Source: Allomuricauda sp.
GTDB lineage: Bacteria; Bacteroidota; Bacteroidia; Flavobacteriales; Flavobacteriaceae
Reading direction: 5' to 3'
DNA: 64,000 nt
Assembly (NCBI RefSeq): GCF_013911645.1
Contig: NZ_JACESV010000002.1
Span: 248,001-312,000 of the forward strand
The translations under genes were made by a program, and so were the position numbers. This document shows, piece after piece, positions 50,913 to 60,015 of this stretch. A model generated the notes under the pieces. The model was not told the origin of the DNA, did no database searches, and saw nothing but the letters and a program-made list of their open reading frames with translations. Each line of letters starts with the position of its first letter. The stretch's first letter is position 1.

Positions 50913-51386
50913 ATGAATCATACCAAAAGCTACACCCTTACCGAAGCAACCAAAAAGATGGAGCGTTACTGTGCCTATCAAGAGCGTTGCCACAAAGAGG
51001 TTGTGGAAAAACTGAAGCGTATGAACATGATTCCCGAAGCGATAGACCAAATACTGGGACACCTCATCCAAGAGAACTTCCTCAACGAAGAGCGCTTCGC
51101 CAAAGCGTTTGCTCGAGGCAAATTCAGTATTAAAAAATGGGGAACGAACAGAATCATCAGAGAGTTAAAATTCCGTGATATCTCAGCTTACAACATTAAA
51201 AGTGCATTGGTAGAAATCCAGAACGAGGATTACCTAAAAACGTTTGATGAATTGGCCAAAAAACGGTTAGGACAAATCAAGGAGACCAATTCTTTCAAAA
51301 AAAAGAAAAAATTGGCCGACTATCTCCTATACCGAGGTTGGGAAAGCCATTTGGTCTATGAAAAAGCGAACGAACTCATCAAATAG
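50913..51386 (+). CDS. recX: Regulatory protein RecX
   Basis: About 157 residues of RecX three-helix repeats: TLTEATKKMERYCAYQERCHKEVVEKLKRMN, then LIQENFLNEERFAKAFARGKFSIKKWGTNRIIRELKFRDIS, and a third repeat ending GWESHLVYEKANELI. RecX inhibits RecA filament growth. recA is not adjacent. ATG 50913 fits the first repeat; the upstream part of the frame lies in the rng terminator and is rejected. Confidence 0.92.
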   Translation: MNHTKSYTLTEATKKMERYCAYQERCHKEVVEKLKRMNMIPEAIDQILGHLIQENFLNEERFAKAFARGKFSIKKWGTNRIIRELKFRDISAYNIKSALVEIQNEDYLKTFDELAKKRLGQIKETNSFKKKKKLADYLLYRGWESHLVYEKANELIK

Positions 51387-51387
51387 A

Positions 51388-52257
51388 TTAATCCTGCACC
51401 AATAGTTTTTGTGTGCGCTCCACTGCCTTTTCATTTTTCCAATCAATCCATTCTTGGCCTTTAAGTCTACGCATCAGGTTATCAAAATGACGCATCACAA
51501 AAATGTTGTAAACTGCCTTACCAAGATTTTTAGGCTTTCGTGCAATCGCCCTCAGACTCATGGAAAAACCAGGGGTAATGTATTTCATGTGGTGCCAATA
51601 CCCTTCGGGTATGTACAAAACATTCCCGTGCTCCAAGTGTGTAATATGCCCTTTAGCATATTGCAATGCGGGCCACTTATCCAAATCAGGGGCTGCAAAG
51701 TCGATATCTTCACGTGTAATCAGCGAATGCGGAATCTTGTACAAGAATTTGGTCTCGTCCTGCGAGAATAGGATACATTGTTTTTTTCCTTCAAAATGAA
51801 AATGGAAAATATTGGCCAAATCAATGTCGTAGTGCATAAAAGTATGGGAATCCTGCCCACCAAAAAAGAGCATGGGCAATCCTTTCATGAGCCGTAATCC
51901 GAAATCTGGATACTTGAAATCTTTCTGGAGTTCCGGAACTTCTTTTAATATATTCCAAAGGAAAATACGGTATTTTGTGGGGCCGCTTTTTAGTAAATCC
52001 ACATAATCGGCCAGCTTCATTTTGGCGTGTGGTTCGTTAAAACCCTCGTCATGTTTTACTGGGCGATCATCATACAAAGGAACCTCCTTATCTCCTGCTA
52101 CCTCTTTAACATAGTCCAAGCTCCATTTGGAATACGCCGGCCAATCCTCAATAAAGCACTCAATTACAACAGGCTTTTGGGGCCTGAAATATTTTTGGAT
52201 GAACTCTTTCTTGGAAAGGGTTTTCTCCCGAGGTATCTGTTCAAGGTTCAGCTTCAA
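51388..52257 (-). CDS. Cupin-like (JmjC-fold) domain protein
   Basis: 289 residues. PQKPVVIECFIEDWPAYSKWSLDYVKE at the N terminus, then a jelly roll with HTFMHYDIDLANIFHFHFEGKKQCILFS (Fe-binding H-x-D) and HGNVLYIPEGYWHHMKYI with the distal His. This is the cupin-8/JmjC type; members are often Fe(II)/2-oxoglutarate hydroxylases of proteins. Target unknown. Its 3' end is 1 bp from recX (convergent). Confidence 0.87.
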   Translation of the reverse strand: MKLNLEQIPREKTLSKKEFIQKYFRPQKPVVIECFIEDWPAYSKWSLDYVKEVAGDKEVPLYDDRPVKHDEGFNEPHAKMKLADYVDLLKSGPTKYRIFLWNILKEVPELQKDFKYPDFGLRLMKGLPMLFFGGQDSHTFMHYDIDLANIFHFHFEGKKQCILFSQDETKFLYKIPHSLITREDIDFAAPDLDKWPALQYAKGHITHLEHGNVLYIPEGYWHHMKYITPGFSMSLRAIARKPKNLGKAVYNIFVMRHFDNLMRRLKGQEWIDWKNEKAVERTQKLLVQD

Positions 52258-52428
52258 AATTTCAAGGAATTTGAAACCACTAAATTAATAAAAGGATTTG
52301 AAATGGTTGTAGCACCTATCCCTTTGAAACCAATTTACCTTTCTCCTTGGCCGCTTGGTTCCTTTCAATTTAATTTTATGCCCAGGTCTGGACCATTTTG
52401 GTTTTTGGTCTCCCTTGGATTGTTGCGC

Positions 52429-54258
52429 CTATTTAAAACTATAACGCAGACCGAAAAGCACGTTACTTGGCGGCATTGGAACAAATCCAGACTCTATGTA
52501 ATCTGCATCAAAAATATTGCTTGCAGTAATGGTAAACTCTGCTTGCTTCACTTTGATCGACAATGAAGCGTCCCAAACATTATACGTTTGCCCCGTAGTT
52601 CGCTCTGCATATTTATAAATTATATTTTGACGTACGTTTTTGAACAACTGCATACTTAAACGTGTTGTGTATTGGTGTTTAAGCGTATTTAAAGAGTAAC
52701 GCGACAATTCTTCATTCTGGTCTAAAATATTGTCATCTAAAAACGCATATCCCACACTTAAGGTTTGTATAAAGTCTTTGAAGTTAAAATTATAGGCGGC
52801 ATCCAACTCGAGACCTTTGGTATTGACCTCCGTAATGTTTGTCGCTACAAATACATCTTCAGAAACATCGTTTCTAATAAAATCTATTAGATTGTCTGCG
52901 TCGCGATTAAAAACGGCAACGCTGGCATTAAACTTGGGTGTGGTGTACTTTAACCCCAATTCTTGGGCAAAAGCTTCTTCCGGTTCCAAATCTTCGTTAC
53001 CAGTTGTAACCGGGTCGTTATAGAACAGATCTGTATAAGTTGGTATGCGGTAGGTATAACCAATATTACCATAAACCTTAAAATTGTTGGTAAGGTTATA
53101 GCCTAAATCCAATCCAGGAAATGCTTTAAACTTAAAGTCTGAAAAATAAGTTAACGCAACACCTGGGGTAATGTCCAACTTATTGTCCGCAATGCTAAAA
53201 CGATGTTCTAAAAACACATTGGACATGAAACGGTTTCGGCTACCAAGATTATTGCTTCTTAGGTAGATTTCTGAAAACTCTACTCCAAATCCCGTAATTC
53301 CCAATTTAGAGGCATACGATGCATTGGTTTCTACGCCAATCTTGTTGGAAATATGCATGTTTCGGTAAAAACCAGGCTCATTTCGTCTCAAGAGAAATAA
53401 GTCTTGATTACGTTTCCAATAGATTCTTGGCTGTATTTTTAGCTTGTTTTTCTTAAAGGTGGTAGAAAACGCCAAAAGGCTGTTTTGGGTTTCTTCGTAT
53501 TCATGAAATGTGGGATTGGTGGTGTAAAAGTTCTCAGCTCCAAAATTGCGCTCCATGAAAGTAGCTGTCATTACAATAGGTTGTGCATTTTTATTGAAAA
53601 CACTTTTTAAAAAGTAATTGCCATTATCGTAATCTGAGTTATTTCTATACCCTTCAGATGTCATCCTTCCCACATGTATGATATGAGTCGAGTTTTTCTT
53701 ATCCACACCAGCGGTAACGCTACCATTCAATTGCCCAAAAGAACCAGCTTCTACATTTAAGGAAACAGCATTATCCAAATTCTTCTTGGTAATGATATTG
53801 ATGGCCCCTGCAAAGGCGTTTTGTCCAAAAACCCTCGCCGCAGGGCCCTTTATGATTTCTATTCTTTCTATCACTTCTAATGGCAGAGCCGCGTTCATGG
53901 TATGGTGACCCGTTTGCGCATCGTCCATTTTAACGCCATCAATCAATAATAAGGTTTGGTCAAAACCACCACCTCTTATGTACAAATCTGCTTGGCTACC
54001 ACCCGTGCCTCGTCTTCTAATATCTACGCCCGCAACTTGTTGCAATAAATCCGCAACATTAACCGCTGCACTATTTTTAATATCATTAGAGGTGATTATG
54101 TTTATAGTTCTAGAATTTTCTTTAAATGGAAGGTTGATCCGGTTTGCGGTCACCACAACTTCGCTTAACGAATCTACCTTAACAGCATCGTCTTGTTGTG
54201 CTTGTGCTTGTAAAGCACCCACTAGTAAAATCGCAGAAAATAAAATTGATTTCTTCAT
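52429..54258 (-). CDS. TonB-dependent receptor (BtuB-like size)
   Basis: 609 residues. Signal peptide (ILFSAILLVGALQAQAQ), TonB box region VDSLSEVVVTANRIN, plug with VADLLQQVAGVDIRRRGTGGSQADLYIRGGGFDQTLLLIDGV and EVIERIEIIKGPAARVFGQNAFAGAINI, and a barrel ending FGLRYSFK. The size and plug resemble the BtuB/vitamin group. It is divergent from a MocR-type regulator that probably controls it, so the ligand may be a nutrient sensed by that regulator. No cobalamin riboswitch is seen in the short divergent gap. Confidence 0.88.
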   Translation of the reverse strand: MKKSILFSAILLVGALQAQAQQDDAVKVDSLSEVVVTANRINLPFKENSRTINIITSNDIKNSAAVNVADLLQQVAGVDIRRRGTGGSQADLYIRGGGFDQTLLLIDGVKMDDAQTGHHTMNAALPLEVIERIEIIKGPAARVFGQNAFAGAINIITKKNLDNAVSLNVEAGSFGQLNGSVTAGVDKKNSTHIIHVGRMTSEGYRNNSDYDNGNYFLKSVFNKNAQPIVMTATFMERNFGAENFYTTNPTFHEYEETQNSLLAFSTTFKKNKLKIQPRIYWKRNQDLFLLRRNEPGFYRNMHISNKIGVETNASYASKLGITGFGVEFSEIYLRSNNLGSRNRFMSNVFLEHRFSIADNKLDITPGVALTYFSDFKFKAFPGLDLGYNLTNNFKVYGNIGYTYRIPTYTDLFYNDPVTTGNEDLEPEEAFAQELGLKYTTPKFNASVAVFNRDADNLIDFIRNDVSEDVFVATNITEVNTKGLELDAAYNFNFKDFIQTLSVGYAFLDDNILDQNEELSRYSLNTLKHQYTTRLSMQLFKNVRQNIIYKYAERTTGQTYNVWDASLSIKVKQAEFTITASNIFDADYIESGFVPMPPSNVLFGLRYSFK

Positions 54259-54301
54259 TATTTAAGCTTGTAACGTAAGTTCTTAAAATTAATGCTACAA
54301 A

Positions 54302-54356
54302 AGTCCTAACTTTCCGGACGATTAAACTAGTCCACTTTTAAAACAATGAATAGTCC
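54302..54356. promoter_or_regulatory. Candidate MocR operator, AGTCC repeats
   Basis: AGTCC recurs at 54302, 54329 and 54352, with an inverted GGAC at 54316-54319, inside the 87-bp divergent gap and running into the first codons of the regulator. MocR proteins usually bind spaced direct repeats near their own start. Confidence 0.35.
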
Positions 54357-55842
54357 GGTTTCTGATTTGTTGATTCAGCTGGTATCTATAGATAAATCTG
54401 TAGTACAGCCTGTATATGTGCAAGTGGCCCAACAAATAATGAATGCCATACAACGAGGCTATTTGGATAAAGGCAGCAAATTACCCGGGACAAGGGTTTT
54501 AAGTGAGTTATTGAATGTTCATCGTAATACTGCCGTGGCCATTTATGATGAATTGGCCTCGCAAGGTTGGGTAAACATTATTCCCAATGAAGGAACTTTT
54601 GTGGTGGTTCCTGAAGGTTCCGAGGTAAAAATCAAGGCAAATACGCACCACATCAATCAGGCATACGAGTACCCAAAAAGTCCAGGGTTCCCGTTCCAAC
54701 AATCCTTTAATCTAGCATCTACCAAAGAGGAGAGCCCTGCCAAATATTCCATAAATGATGGTAAGCCCGATTTAAGATTACATCCCGTGCACCAATTTTC
54801 TAGGTGGTATAGCGCTGCAATGAAACGAAAGCCATTAATCAACAAATGGAATAAAACCAGTGCCTTGATGCCTTCTGTTTTTAGCACGCAACTTTGCAAC
54901 TACCTAAATGTCACTAGGGGCTTCCATATAAAACCACTCAATTTATTGAATACCCGAAGTACGGAAATGAGCCTCTATATTGTTTCGCAAGTATTGATAA
55001 ATCCAGGTGATTTGGTGCTGGTTGGACAACTAAGTAATTATGTAGCCAACATGATATTTCAACAAGCTGGGGCAAAAATAAGAACAGTTCCTGTAGATAA
55101 TGAGGGATTGGATATTGGTTATATAAAAAAACATTTTATACATGAGCATATTCGTTGTATTTATGTTTGCTCCAACAGGGACTATCCTACAACCACAACA
55201 TTAAGTACCAAAAGAAGACTACAATTATTGGAATTGGCCAAAATCCATGGTTTTGCTATAATTGAGGACGATTATGACCATGATTTTCAGTTTGAAGGTT
55301 CTTCCATGTTGCCTATGGCAAGCGCAGATGCTCATGGGAATATTATTTATTTGGGTAAACTGGGCCAGTCTTTATTTCCGAGTTTTCACACAGGGTTTGT
55401 CGTGGCACCAGAACAATTAATTACCGAAGCCAAGAATTACCTGCAATTATTGGATACCCAGGGAGATTTAATACAGGAACAAATGCTTTCTGAATTGATA
55501 TCCGAAGGCGAAATATATCGGCTCAAGAAAAAAAATATTGTTACCTACAAACAACGTAGAGATGCTTTATGCGCTTTATTAAATCAGCACTTTGCCAATA
55601 TCCTTGATTGGCAAATACCCTCTGGAGGACTTGCCCTGTGGTTAAGGTTTAAAAATCCGATATCCTTGGTACAACTAGCCGAAGAAGCTGAAAAATTGGA
55701 TTTGTTCATGCCAAAAACCATTCTTTATCAAGATAAAAATACCTGCGCCATACGTTTGGGTTATGGGCATTTAAACCAAGATGAACTTAAAATTGTAATT
55801 GAAAAGCTAAAGCAAGCGTACCTAAAGTTGGTAGCCGTTTAA
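54346..55842 (+). CDS. MocR/PdxR-type regulator lacking the PLP lysine
   Basis: 498 residues. N-terminal GntR winged helix (AIQRGYLDKGSKLPGTRVLSELLNVHRNTAVAIYDELASQGWV, ~34-78) and a C-terminal aminotransferase-like domain (~130-498) with EDDYDHDFQFEG intact. The active-site segment is YLGKLGQSLFPSFHTGF. Aligned with the family YxGTFSKxLxPxxRxGY, the PLP Schiff-base Lys is Q341 and the following Arg is His-Thr. It probably cannot hold PLP in the usual way. Divergent from a TonB receptor, its likely target. Confidence 0.87.
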   Translation: MNSPVSDLLIQLVSIDKSVVQPVYVQVAQQIMNAIQRGYLDKGSKLPGTRVLSELLNVHRNTAVAIYDELASQGWVNIIPNEGTFVVVPEGSEVKIKANTHHINQAYEYPKSPGFPFQQSFNLASTKEESPAKYSINDGKPDLRLHPVHQFSRWYSAAMKRKPLINKWNKTSALMPSVFSTQLCNYLNVTRGFHIKPLNLLNTRSTEMSLYIVSQVLINPGDLVLVGQLSNYVANMIFQQAGAKIRTVPVDNEGLDIGYIKKHFIHEHIRCIYVCSNRDYPTTTTLSTKRRLQLLELAKIHGFAIIEDDYDHDFQFEGSSMLPMASADAHGNIIYLGKLGQSLFPSFHTGFVVAPEQLITEAKNYLQLLDTQGDLIQEQMLSELISEGEIYRLKKKNIVTYKQRRDALCALLNQHFANILDWQIPSGGLALWLRFKNPISLVQLAEEAEKLDLFMPKTILYQDKNTCAIRLGYGHLNQDELKIVIEKLKQAYLKLVAV

Positions 55843-55903
55843 CCATTCAAATTTATCTATATTGCAAATATGATAATCAACGACCAAAAAGCTGAATACC
55901 GCC

Positions 55904-57376
55904 GTGCTTAAAAAATTACGTTCTCCAAGGTATCAAGATTTGGACTGGAAAACGGTCCTTTTTATTTTGGTCGTGGTATCCATCTTTATCCGCTTCCCAT
56001 TCTTTTTTAGGGATTATGTGGATCGCGATGAGAGCACTTTTATACTCATGGGACAGTCTTGGGTGAACGGATATTTACCGTACATCCAATTGTGGGACCT
56101 AAAACCACCGATTACCTTCCTATATTTTGCCACCATTATTAAACTATTTGGAAAAAGCTTCTTTGCCATCCGGCTTTTTGGCTCGTTCATGGTAGCTCTA
56201 ACAGCTTTGTTTACCTATGGAATCGCAACAAAGATCACTTCCAAAAAAGTTGCGTTTTGGGCGGCCATTTTCTGTGTTTTTTTCCAAAGCCTGTTCGGTA
56301 GTTTGCAGGGTGTAATGTCCGAGCATATCTGTACGCTCTTTTTTGTGGCCGCCCTGTTTATTCTATTTTTAAAAGAAGACGGAAAATGGTTTTTTACTAC
56401 CGGGCTTTTGTTGGGGCTTTCGGTAATGACTAAACTGAACATGGCCTATCCTGTTTTAAGCCTGGGCATTTATTTTTTGTGGGAGGGTTTTCACAAAAAG
56501 CAGGTTTGGACAAACATTAAATACTTGATTTTTATGGGAATCGGGTTTTTGGCCACCGTTCTTCTCACGCTTCTTCCTTATTATCTTCAAGGTGAATCTG
56601 AAATTTGGTGGAAATCCATTGTCGAAGCTCCCTTGGCCTATTCTGAAGGTAAATTTCATTCTCCTTGGAAAACATTGCCTTATGTTGGGACTATAGCCAT
56701 ACTTTTAGGGTCAGGCTATTATTTTAAATTAATTGATTGGAAATCAAAACAACTACGGCTATTGATCGTGGTCGTGGTCGGTATCCTACTTTCTTATATC
56801 CAAGCCGGCAAAGTGAACGGGCATTATTTAATCCAGTTGTATCCTTTTATATTGATTCCCTTGGCAATGGCTGTGGCCAAACTGCCCATTATCACTAAAA
56901 AGTATCGGCCTTTGATTATTGCCTTACTGATTTTAATCCCCATAGAGTCATATCTGGAATATGGCAATATCATATCCAACAAGATAAGAAATGGGGCTTT
57001 TTATAATGGCGAGGGTGTTGATGTTCCAAGATATATTTTGGAACATGAGCTTGAAACAAAGAACATTTTTTTTACTGAATACCACATTGGGTATTGGGTG
57101 CTGGGAGTAAATCCGCCTACCAAAGCCGCTACGCACCCGAGCAATATTACCCGTGAAGAGTTATTTCCGTACATGGATAATCCGAGAAAAACCGGTATTG
57201 AAGAATTAAAATACATCATGGAGGTTATCCGCCCCAAAGTCTTAGTAGCTAGGGAGGGCAAGAAAATTTTTGATAAAAAATTGGTGGAATACAACACCTA
57301 TATTGATGCTTACCTAAAAAAGCATTATAAATTAACGGCTACTGTTGGTCGTGGACTTATCTATCAACGGTTATAA
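55904..57376 (+). CDS. Glycosyltransferase family 39-type membrane enzyme (GT-C)
   Basis: 490 residues with about ten membrane helices and the first-loop acidic motif YVDRDESTFILMGQSWVNG. This is the ArnT/PMT-like GT-C fold that transfers sugars from polyprenyl-phosphate donors to lipid or protein acceptors in the periplasm. Start is a GTG at 55904 beginning MLKKLRSPRYQDLDWK. The acceptor is unknown. A second, similar enzyme follows 166 bp later, a gap in which nothing is seen. Confidence 0.85.
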   Translation: MLKKLRSPRYQDLDWKTVLFILVVVSIFIRFPFFFRDYVDRDESTFILMGQSWVNGYLPYIQLWDLKPPITFLYFATIIKLFGKSFFAIRLFGSFMVALTALFTYGIATKITSKKVAFWAAIFCVFFQSLFGSLQGVMSEHICTLFFVAALFILFLKEDGKWFFTTGLLLGLSVMTKLNMAYPVLSLGIYFLWEGFHKKQVWTNIKYLIFMGIGFLATVLLTLLPYYLQGESEIWWKSIVEAPLAYSEGKFHSPWKTLPYVGTIAILLGSGYYFKLIDWKSKQLRLLIVVVVGILLSYIQAGKVNGHYLIQLYPFILIPLAMAVAKLPIITKKYRPLIIALLILIPIESYLEYGNIISNKIRNGAFYNGEGVDVPRYILEHELETKNIFFTEYHIGYWVLGVNPPTKAATHPSNITREELFPYMDNPRKTGIEELKYIMEVIRPKVLVAREGKKIFDKKLVEYNTYIDAYLKKHYKLTATVGRGLIYQRL

Positions 57377-57542
57377 AAACCTACTTCCCTTTAATACTTC
57401 CAAATAATATATCTGAAGTTTTTCCGTTGAAGATATGGGTTACCTTGGTTGCCCGCAGCATATTTATTGCCCCATTACTTTTTACCAGACAGGTTTCCCT
57501 TCCAATTTTGGAGTTGTCTAATACCAAATCTTATATGCTGCG

Positions 57543-59225
57543 ATGGTCAAGAACCTGTTTTCCCTTCTCAATAAGGGAACCTTTTTCACAATTATATCCT
57601 TATCCTTTCTTATACTTTATGTTGTTTCCCTCTTTCTCAATTTAGGGGTCGCTCCTTTTTACAATGAAGAGCCCAGGCGATCCATAATCGCCATGGAGAT
57701 GCTGTCCAATAAAAATTTTGTGGTGACCACACTTTTCAATGATGTGTTTTACGACCATCCTCCCTTGTGGAATATAATTTTGGCAGGGAGTTCTTGGTTG
57801 TTTGGAACCGATACCGAATTTGCATTTAGGTTTCCCTCTGCATTATCATTGCTCTTGACTGGTATTCTGGTCTATTTTATAGGCAAAAAATATGTAGGAC
57901 ATGTATTCGGTACTGTTTCGGCCTTTTTATACATGGTTTCCATAGACCTCTATTTTTTCTTTTCCAATACGGCTGAAATCGACATCTTTTTTTCCTTGCT
58001 CATCTTGGCAAGCATTATGGGAATTTATCACTTTTATGAACAAAAGAAGTTTGTTTCCCTATATCTGTACGCCTACTTTTTCTGCTTTTTGGGTTTTTTG
58101 ACTAAAGGTGTCGTCTCTTTGGTTTTTTTGGGTATATCCCTGTTGGTGTTCTTTATTTATAAGAAAGATTATAAAAAACTGTTTCTCCCTGTGCATTTTC
58201 TCTCCATATTTCTTTGTTTGGGAGGCATTGCAGTATTCTTTTATGTTTATGGGCAGTATGATGATGTTTATGCATACATAGAGGGAATGTGGAGAATTAC
58301 ACGAAACAAATCATTCTTGGACGAACAAAACAATGCCTTTTTCTCCCACTTTTTATGGTTTCCATTAAATATGCTTGGGAATCTTTTTCCTGCCACCTTA
58401 CTTATTCCCTTTTTGTTCAAAAAATCAGTCATTTTGAAAATCAAGGAAAACCCATATATAATCTTCCTGATCTTGATTTTCTTTTCAAACTTTATTATTT
58501 ACTGGTTATCGCCAGGGGCTAAAGCACGATACACTTATATGTTTTATCCCATACTTATCAGTATTTTAACCTTTGCCTTTTTGATAGAGAAAAATAAAAA
58601 TGGATGGAAAACAAAATTGCTCTTTGGTGTCTTGTCCGCCATATCATTGTTACTTGGCATAAGCTGTTTTATTCTCCCTTTTATTGATTATTTGGATACT
58701 GTAAAAGGAGTAACTTTCCTTGGCATTCTCTTTGGGTTTGGCGGGTTAACTTTATTCCTGTTGCAACTTAAAACATATAACATCTGGAACAGGTTAGTCT
58801 TTGGGTTAATGGGAATTGTAATGTTTAAATTAGTGTTCTCACTTACTGTTTACCCATTAAAGCAACAGAAAAGCTCTTCATCCTCCTTCAAAAAACATGC
58901 TAAAAACATTTTGGGAATAACAAAAGACTCTCCTATTTATCTGTTTTCAGAGTTAGGCTTCTTCGGTCATCACGAAATCGGAAAATTTTATACAACAGGA
59001 GCCTATTTGGAGCTTTTAGGGAATCAAATCCCTAAAAAAACCTCATCTTACAAAGAAAAGGGATACTACATTCTACATAAGGAAGAATTAAAAGGGCAAA
59101 AGGTTTTATATACTATTGATAATCGGACAAGCTGTCTTGTATTGATTAAAAATGAAGAAGAACAGGCTAAAACTTGGTCGCATATTCCAGAATTACCGCA
59201 TAATCAAAACGAGGCTCTGCCTTGA
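57543..59225 (+). CDS. Glycosyltransferase family 39-type membrane enzyme (GT-C), second copy
   Basis: 560 residues, ~11 membrane helices, with the first-loop motif FYNEEPRRSIIAMEML and VFYDHPPLWNIIL. Low-complexity aromatic/Phe-rich helices are typical. Like its neighbour it should add sugars from a polyprenyl-phosphate donor at the outer face of the inner membrane. The C-terminal ~80 residues form a soluble alpha-beta region. More AT-rich than the flanking genes, which could mean transfer, but hydrophobic (Phe/Ile) codons alone explain much of this. Confidence 0.85.
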   Translation: MVKNLFSLLNKGTFFTIISLSFLILYVVSLFLNLGVAPFYNEEPRRSIIAMEMLSNKNFVVTTLFNDVFYDHPPLWNIILAGSSWLFGTDTEFAFRFPSALSLLLTGILVYFIGKKYVGHVFGTVSAFLYMVSIDLYFFFSNTAEIDIFFSLLILASIMGIYHFYEQKKFVSLYLYAYFFCFLGFLTKGVVSLVFLGISLLVFFIYKKDYKKLFLPVHFLSIFLCLGGIAVFFYVYGQYDDVYAYIEGMWRITRNKSFLDEQNNAFFSHFLWFPLNMLGNLFPATLLIPFLFKKSVILKIKENPYIIFLILIFFSNFIIYWLSPGAKARYTYMFYPILISILTFAFLIEKNKNGWKTKLLFGVLSAISLLLGISCFILPFIDYLDTVKGVTFLGILFGFGGLTLFLLQLKTYNIWNRLVFGLMGIVMFKLVFSLTVYPLKQQKSSSSSFKKHAKNILGITKDSPIYLFSELGFFGHHEIGKFYTTGAYLELLGNQIPKKTSSYKEKGYYILHKEELKGQKVLYTIDNRTSCLVLIKNEEEQAKTWSHIPELPHNQNEALP

Positions 59226-59430
59226 TTCGTCCCAAGCACTTCACCCCTGTTTTCTTTAGAATGATTTCCTCTGTGGTCGGGTTTTCATTCCCACTGCAAA
59301 TTATCTTGTTTTCCTCTTTCTTCTGCTGTGGTTTTTCAATAATCCGCCTGCAACGATCCCCCCCCCAATCAATGGCCGATGCGAACTTTTTTCCTACTTC
59401 TGTTAAGGTCCCGGTTATAAATAGTTTCAT
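59167..59430 (-). CDS. Doubtful small gene coupled to DUF2007, interrupted by a G9 run
   Basis: The ATG overlaps the DUF2007 stop as ATGA. The frame starts MKLFITGTLTEVGKKFASAI, then hits nine G (59366-59358 on the minus strand). As read it gives 87 residues with no recognisable end. With eight G it would give a 42-residue protein continuing IVAGGLLKNHSRRKRKTR, a more natural membrane-like ending. Either a frameshifted gene or a phase-variable one; it overlaps the glycosyltransferase 3' end by 59 bp. Confidence 0.3.
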   Translation of the reverse strand: MKLFITGTLTEVGKKFASAIDWGGDRCRRIIEKPQQKKEENKIICSGNENPTTEEIILKKTGVKCLGRIKAEPRFDYAVILEYATKF

Positions 59431-59813
59431 CTAATGGGTCTGGTAATAAAATTGCACTGCATGCATTGATACTTTCTGGGCTCAAAGAAAGGAAACAGTT
59501 TATAGAAGACGGTGCTCCGAGAATAATAAATTTCGGATTTGGTCGCTTTACAGTTCGGGCAGACCACTGGATTGCCAAAATCGTCGGTAGCATAATTTCG
59601 GACTTCATCAAAAATTTCCTTGGCCCGTTCCTTATCGATTGAATACACCTGAAGCTTTACACCTCCCAAAGCTGCACTGATCAAAGGGTCTGAATTAATA
59701 GTAGCTTCATCCCTCAAAAAAACAGGGATGCCCTCCGCTTCCAATTTGCCTTTGATAACCACAGCGTCTGCAGGAAACTCAAATGTCCCCAACGTATGAA
59801 ATTCGGTTTTCAT
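59427..59813 (-). CDS. DUF2007 protein with zinc ribbon
   Basis: 128 residues. The N-terminal DUF2007 (~1-70: FHTLGTFEFPADAVVIKGKLEAEGIPVFLRDEATINSDPLISAALGGVKLQV) is a ferredoxin-like signal-transduction fold. A C-terminal zinc ribbon follows (VVCPNCKATKSEIYYS ... YQCMQCNFI). ATG 59813 fits the family; the frame to 59897 has no support. Function unknown. It may be translationally coupled to the doubtful ORF at 59167-59430. Confidence 0.82.
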   Translation of the reverse strand: MKTEFHTLGTFEFPADAVVIKGKLEAEGIPVFLRDEATINSDPLISAALGGVKLQVYSIDKERAKEIFDEVRNYATDDFGNPVVCPNCKATKSEIYYSRSTVFYKLFPFFEPRKYQCMQCNFITRPIR

Positions 59814-60015
59814 GCTTCCATATATTTTTTGAGCGTTTGCAATACGCTTGATTTTTTTTTGCATTGAAGACGTACAGATATAACCGCAATCGCTCAATTT
59901 CTTGTTAAAATAGTCGATATTTTCAAATAGTTACTGAAAAAAGTTCCCTATAACGCAAATGTAGTACTTACGCTGATTATACAGTATCTTAGTTGCTCTT
60001 AAACCTATTCTAAAA

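Noticed and set aside
52258..52428. Riboswitch or small gene upstream of the cupin gene
   Set aside because: The 170-bp gap shows no conserved aptamer blocks and no plausible frame; nothing else was seen in it.
54259..54345. Cobalamin riboswitch before the BtuB-like receptor
   Set aside because: The gap to the divergent gene is only 87 bp and lacks the B12-box pattern.
57377..57542. Hidden gene or pseudogene between the glycosyltransferases
   Set aside because: No frame with family resemblance on either strand.
57427..57645. Separate small gene before the second glycosyltransferase
   Set aside because: It begins with a TTG, overlaps the true gene in another frame and has no family-like features.
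57543..59225. Horizontal transfer of the AT-rich glycosyltransferase
   Set aside because: Phe/Ile/Leu-rich membrane proteins are AT-rich by codon choice; no mobility gene or repeat flanks it.
59167..59430. Remnant of bioD, because of the ITGTLTEVGKK start
   Set aside because: The resemblance to the dethiobiotin synthetase P-loop start covers about ten residues and lacks the conserved Asp; the remaining sequence does not match, and the real enzyme is ~200 residues.
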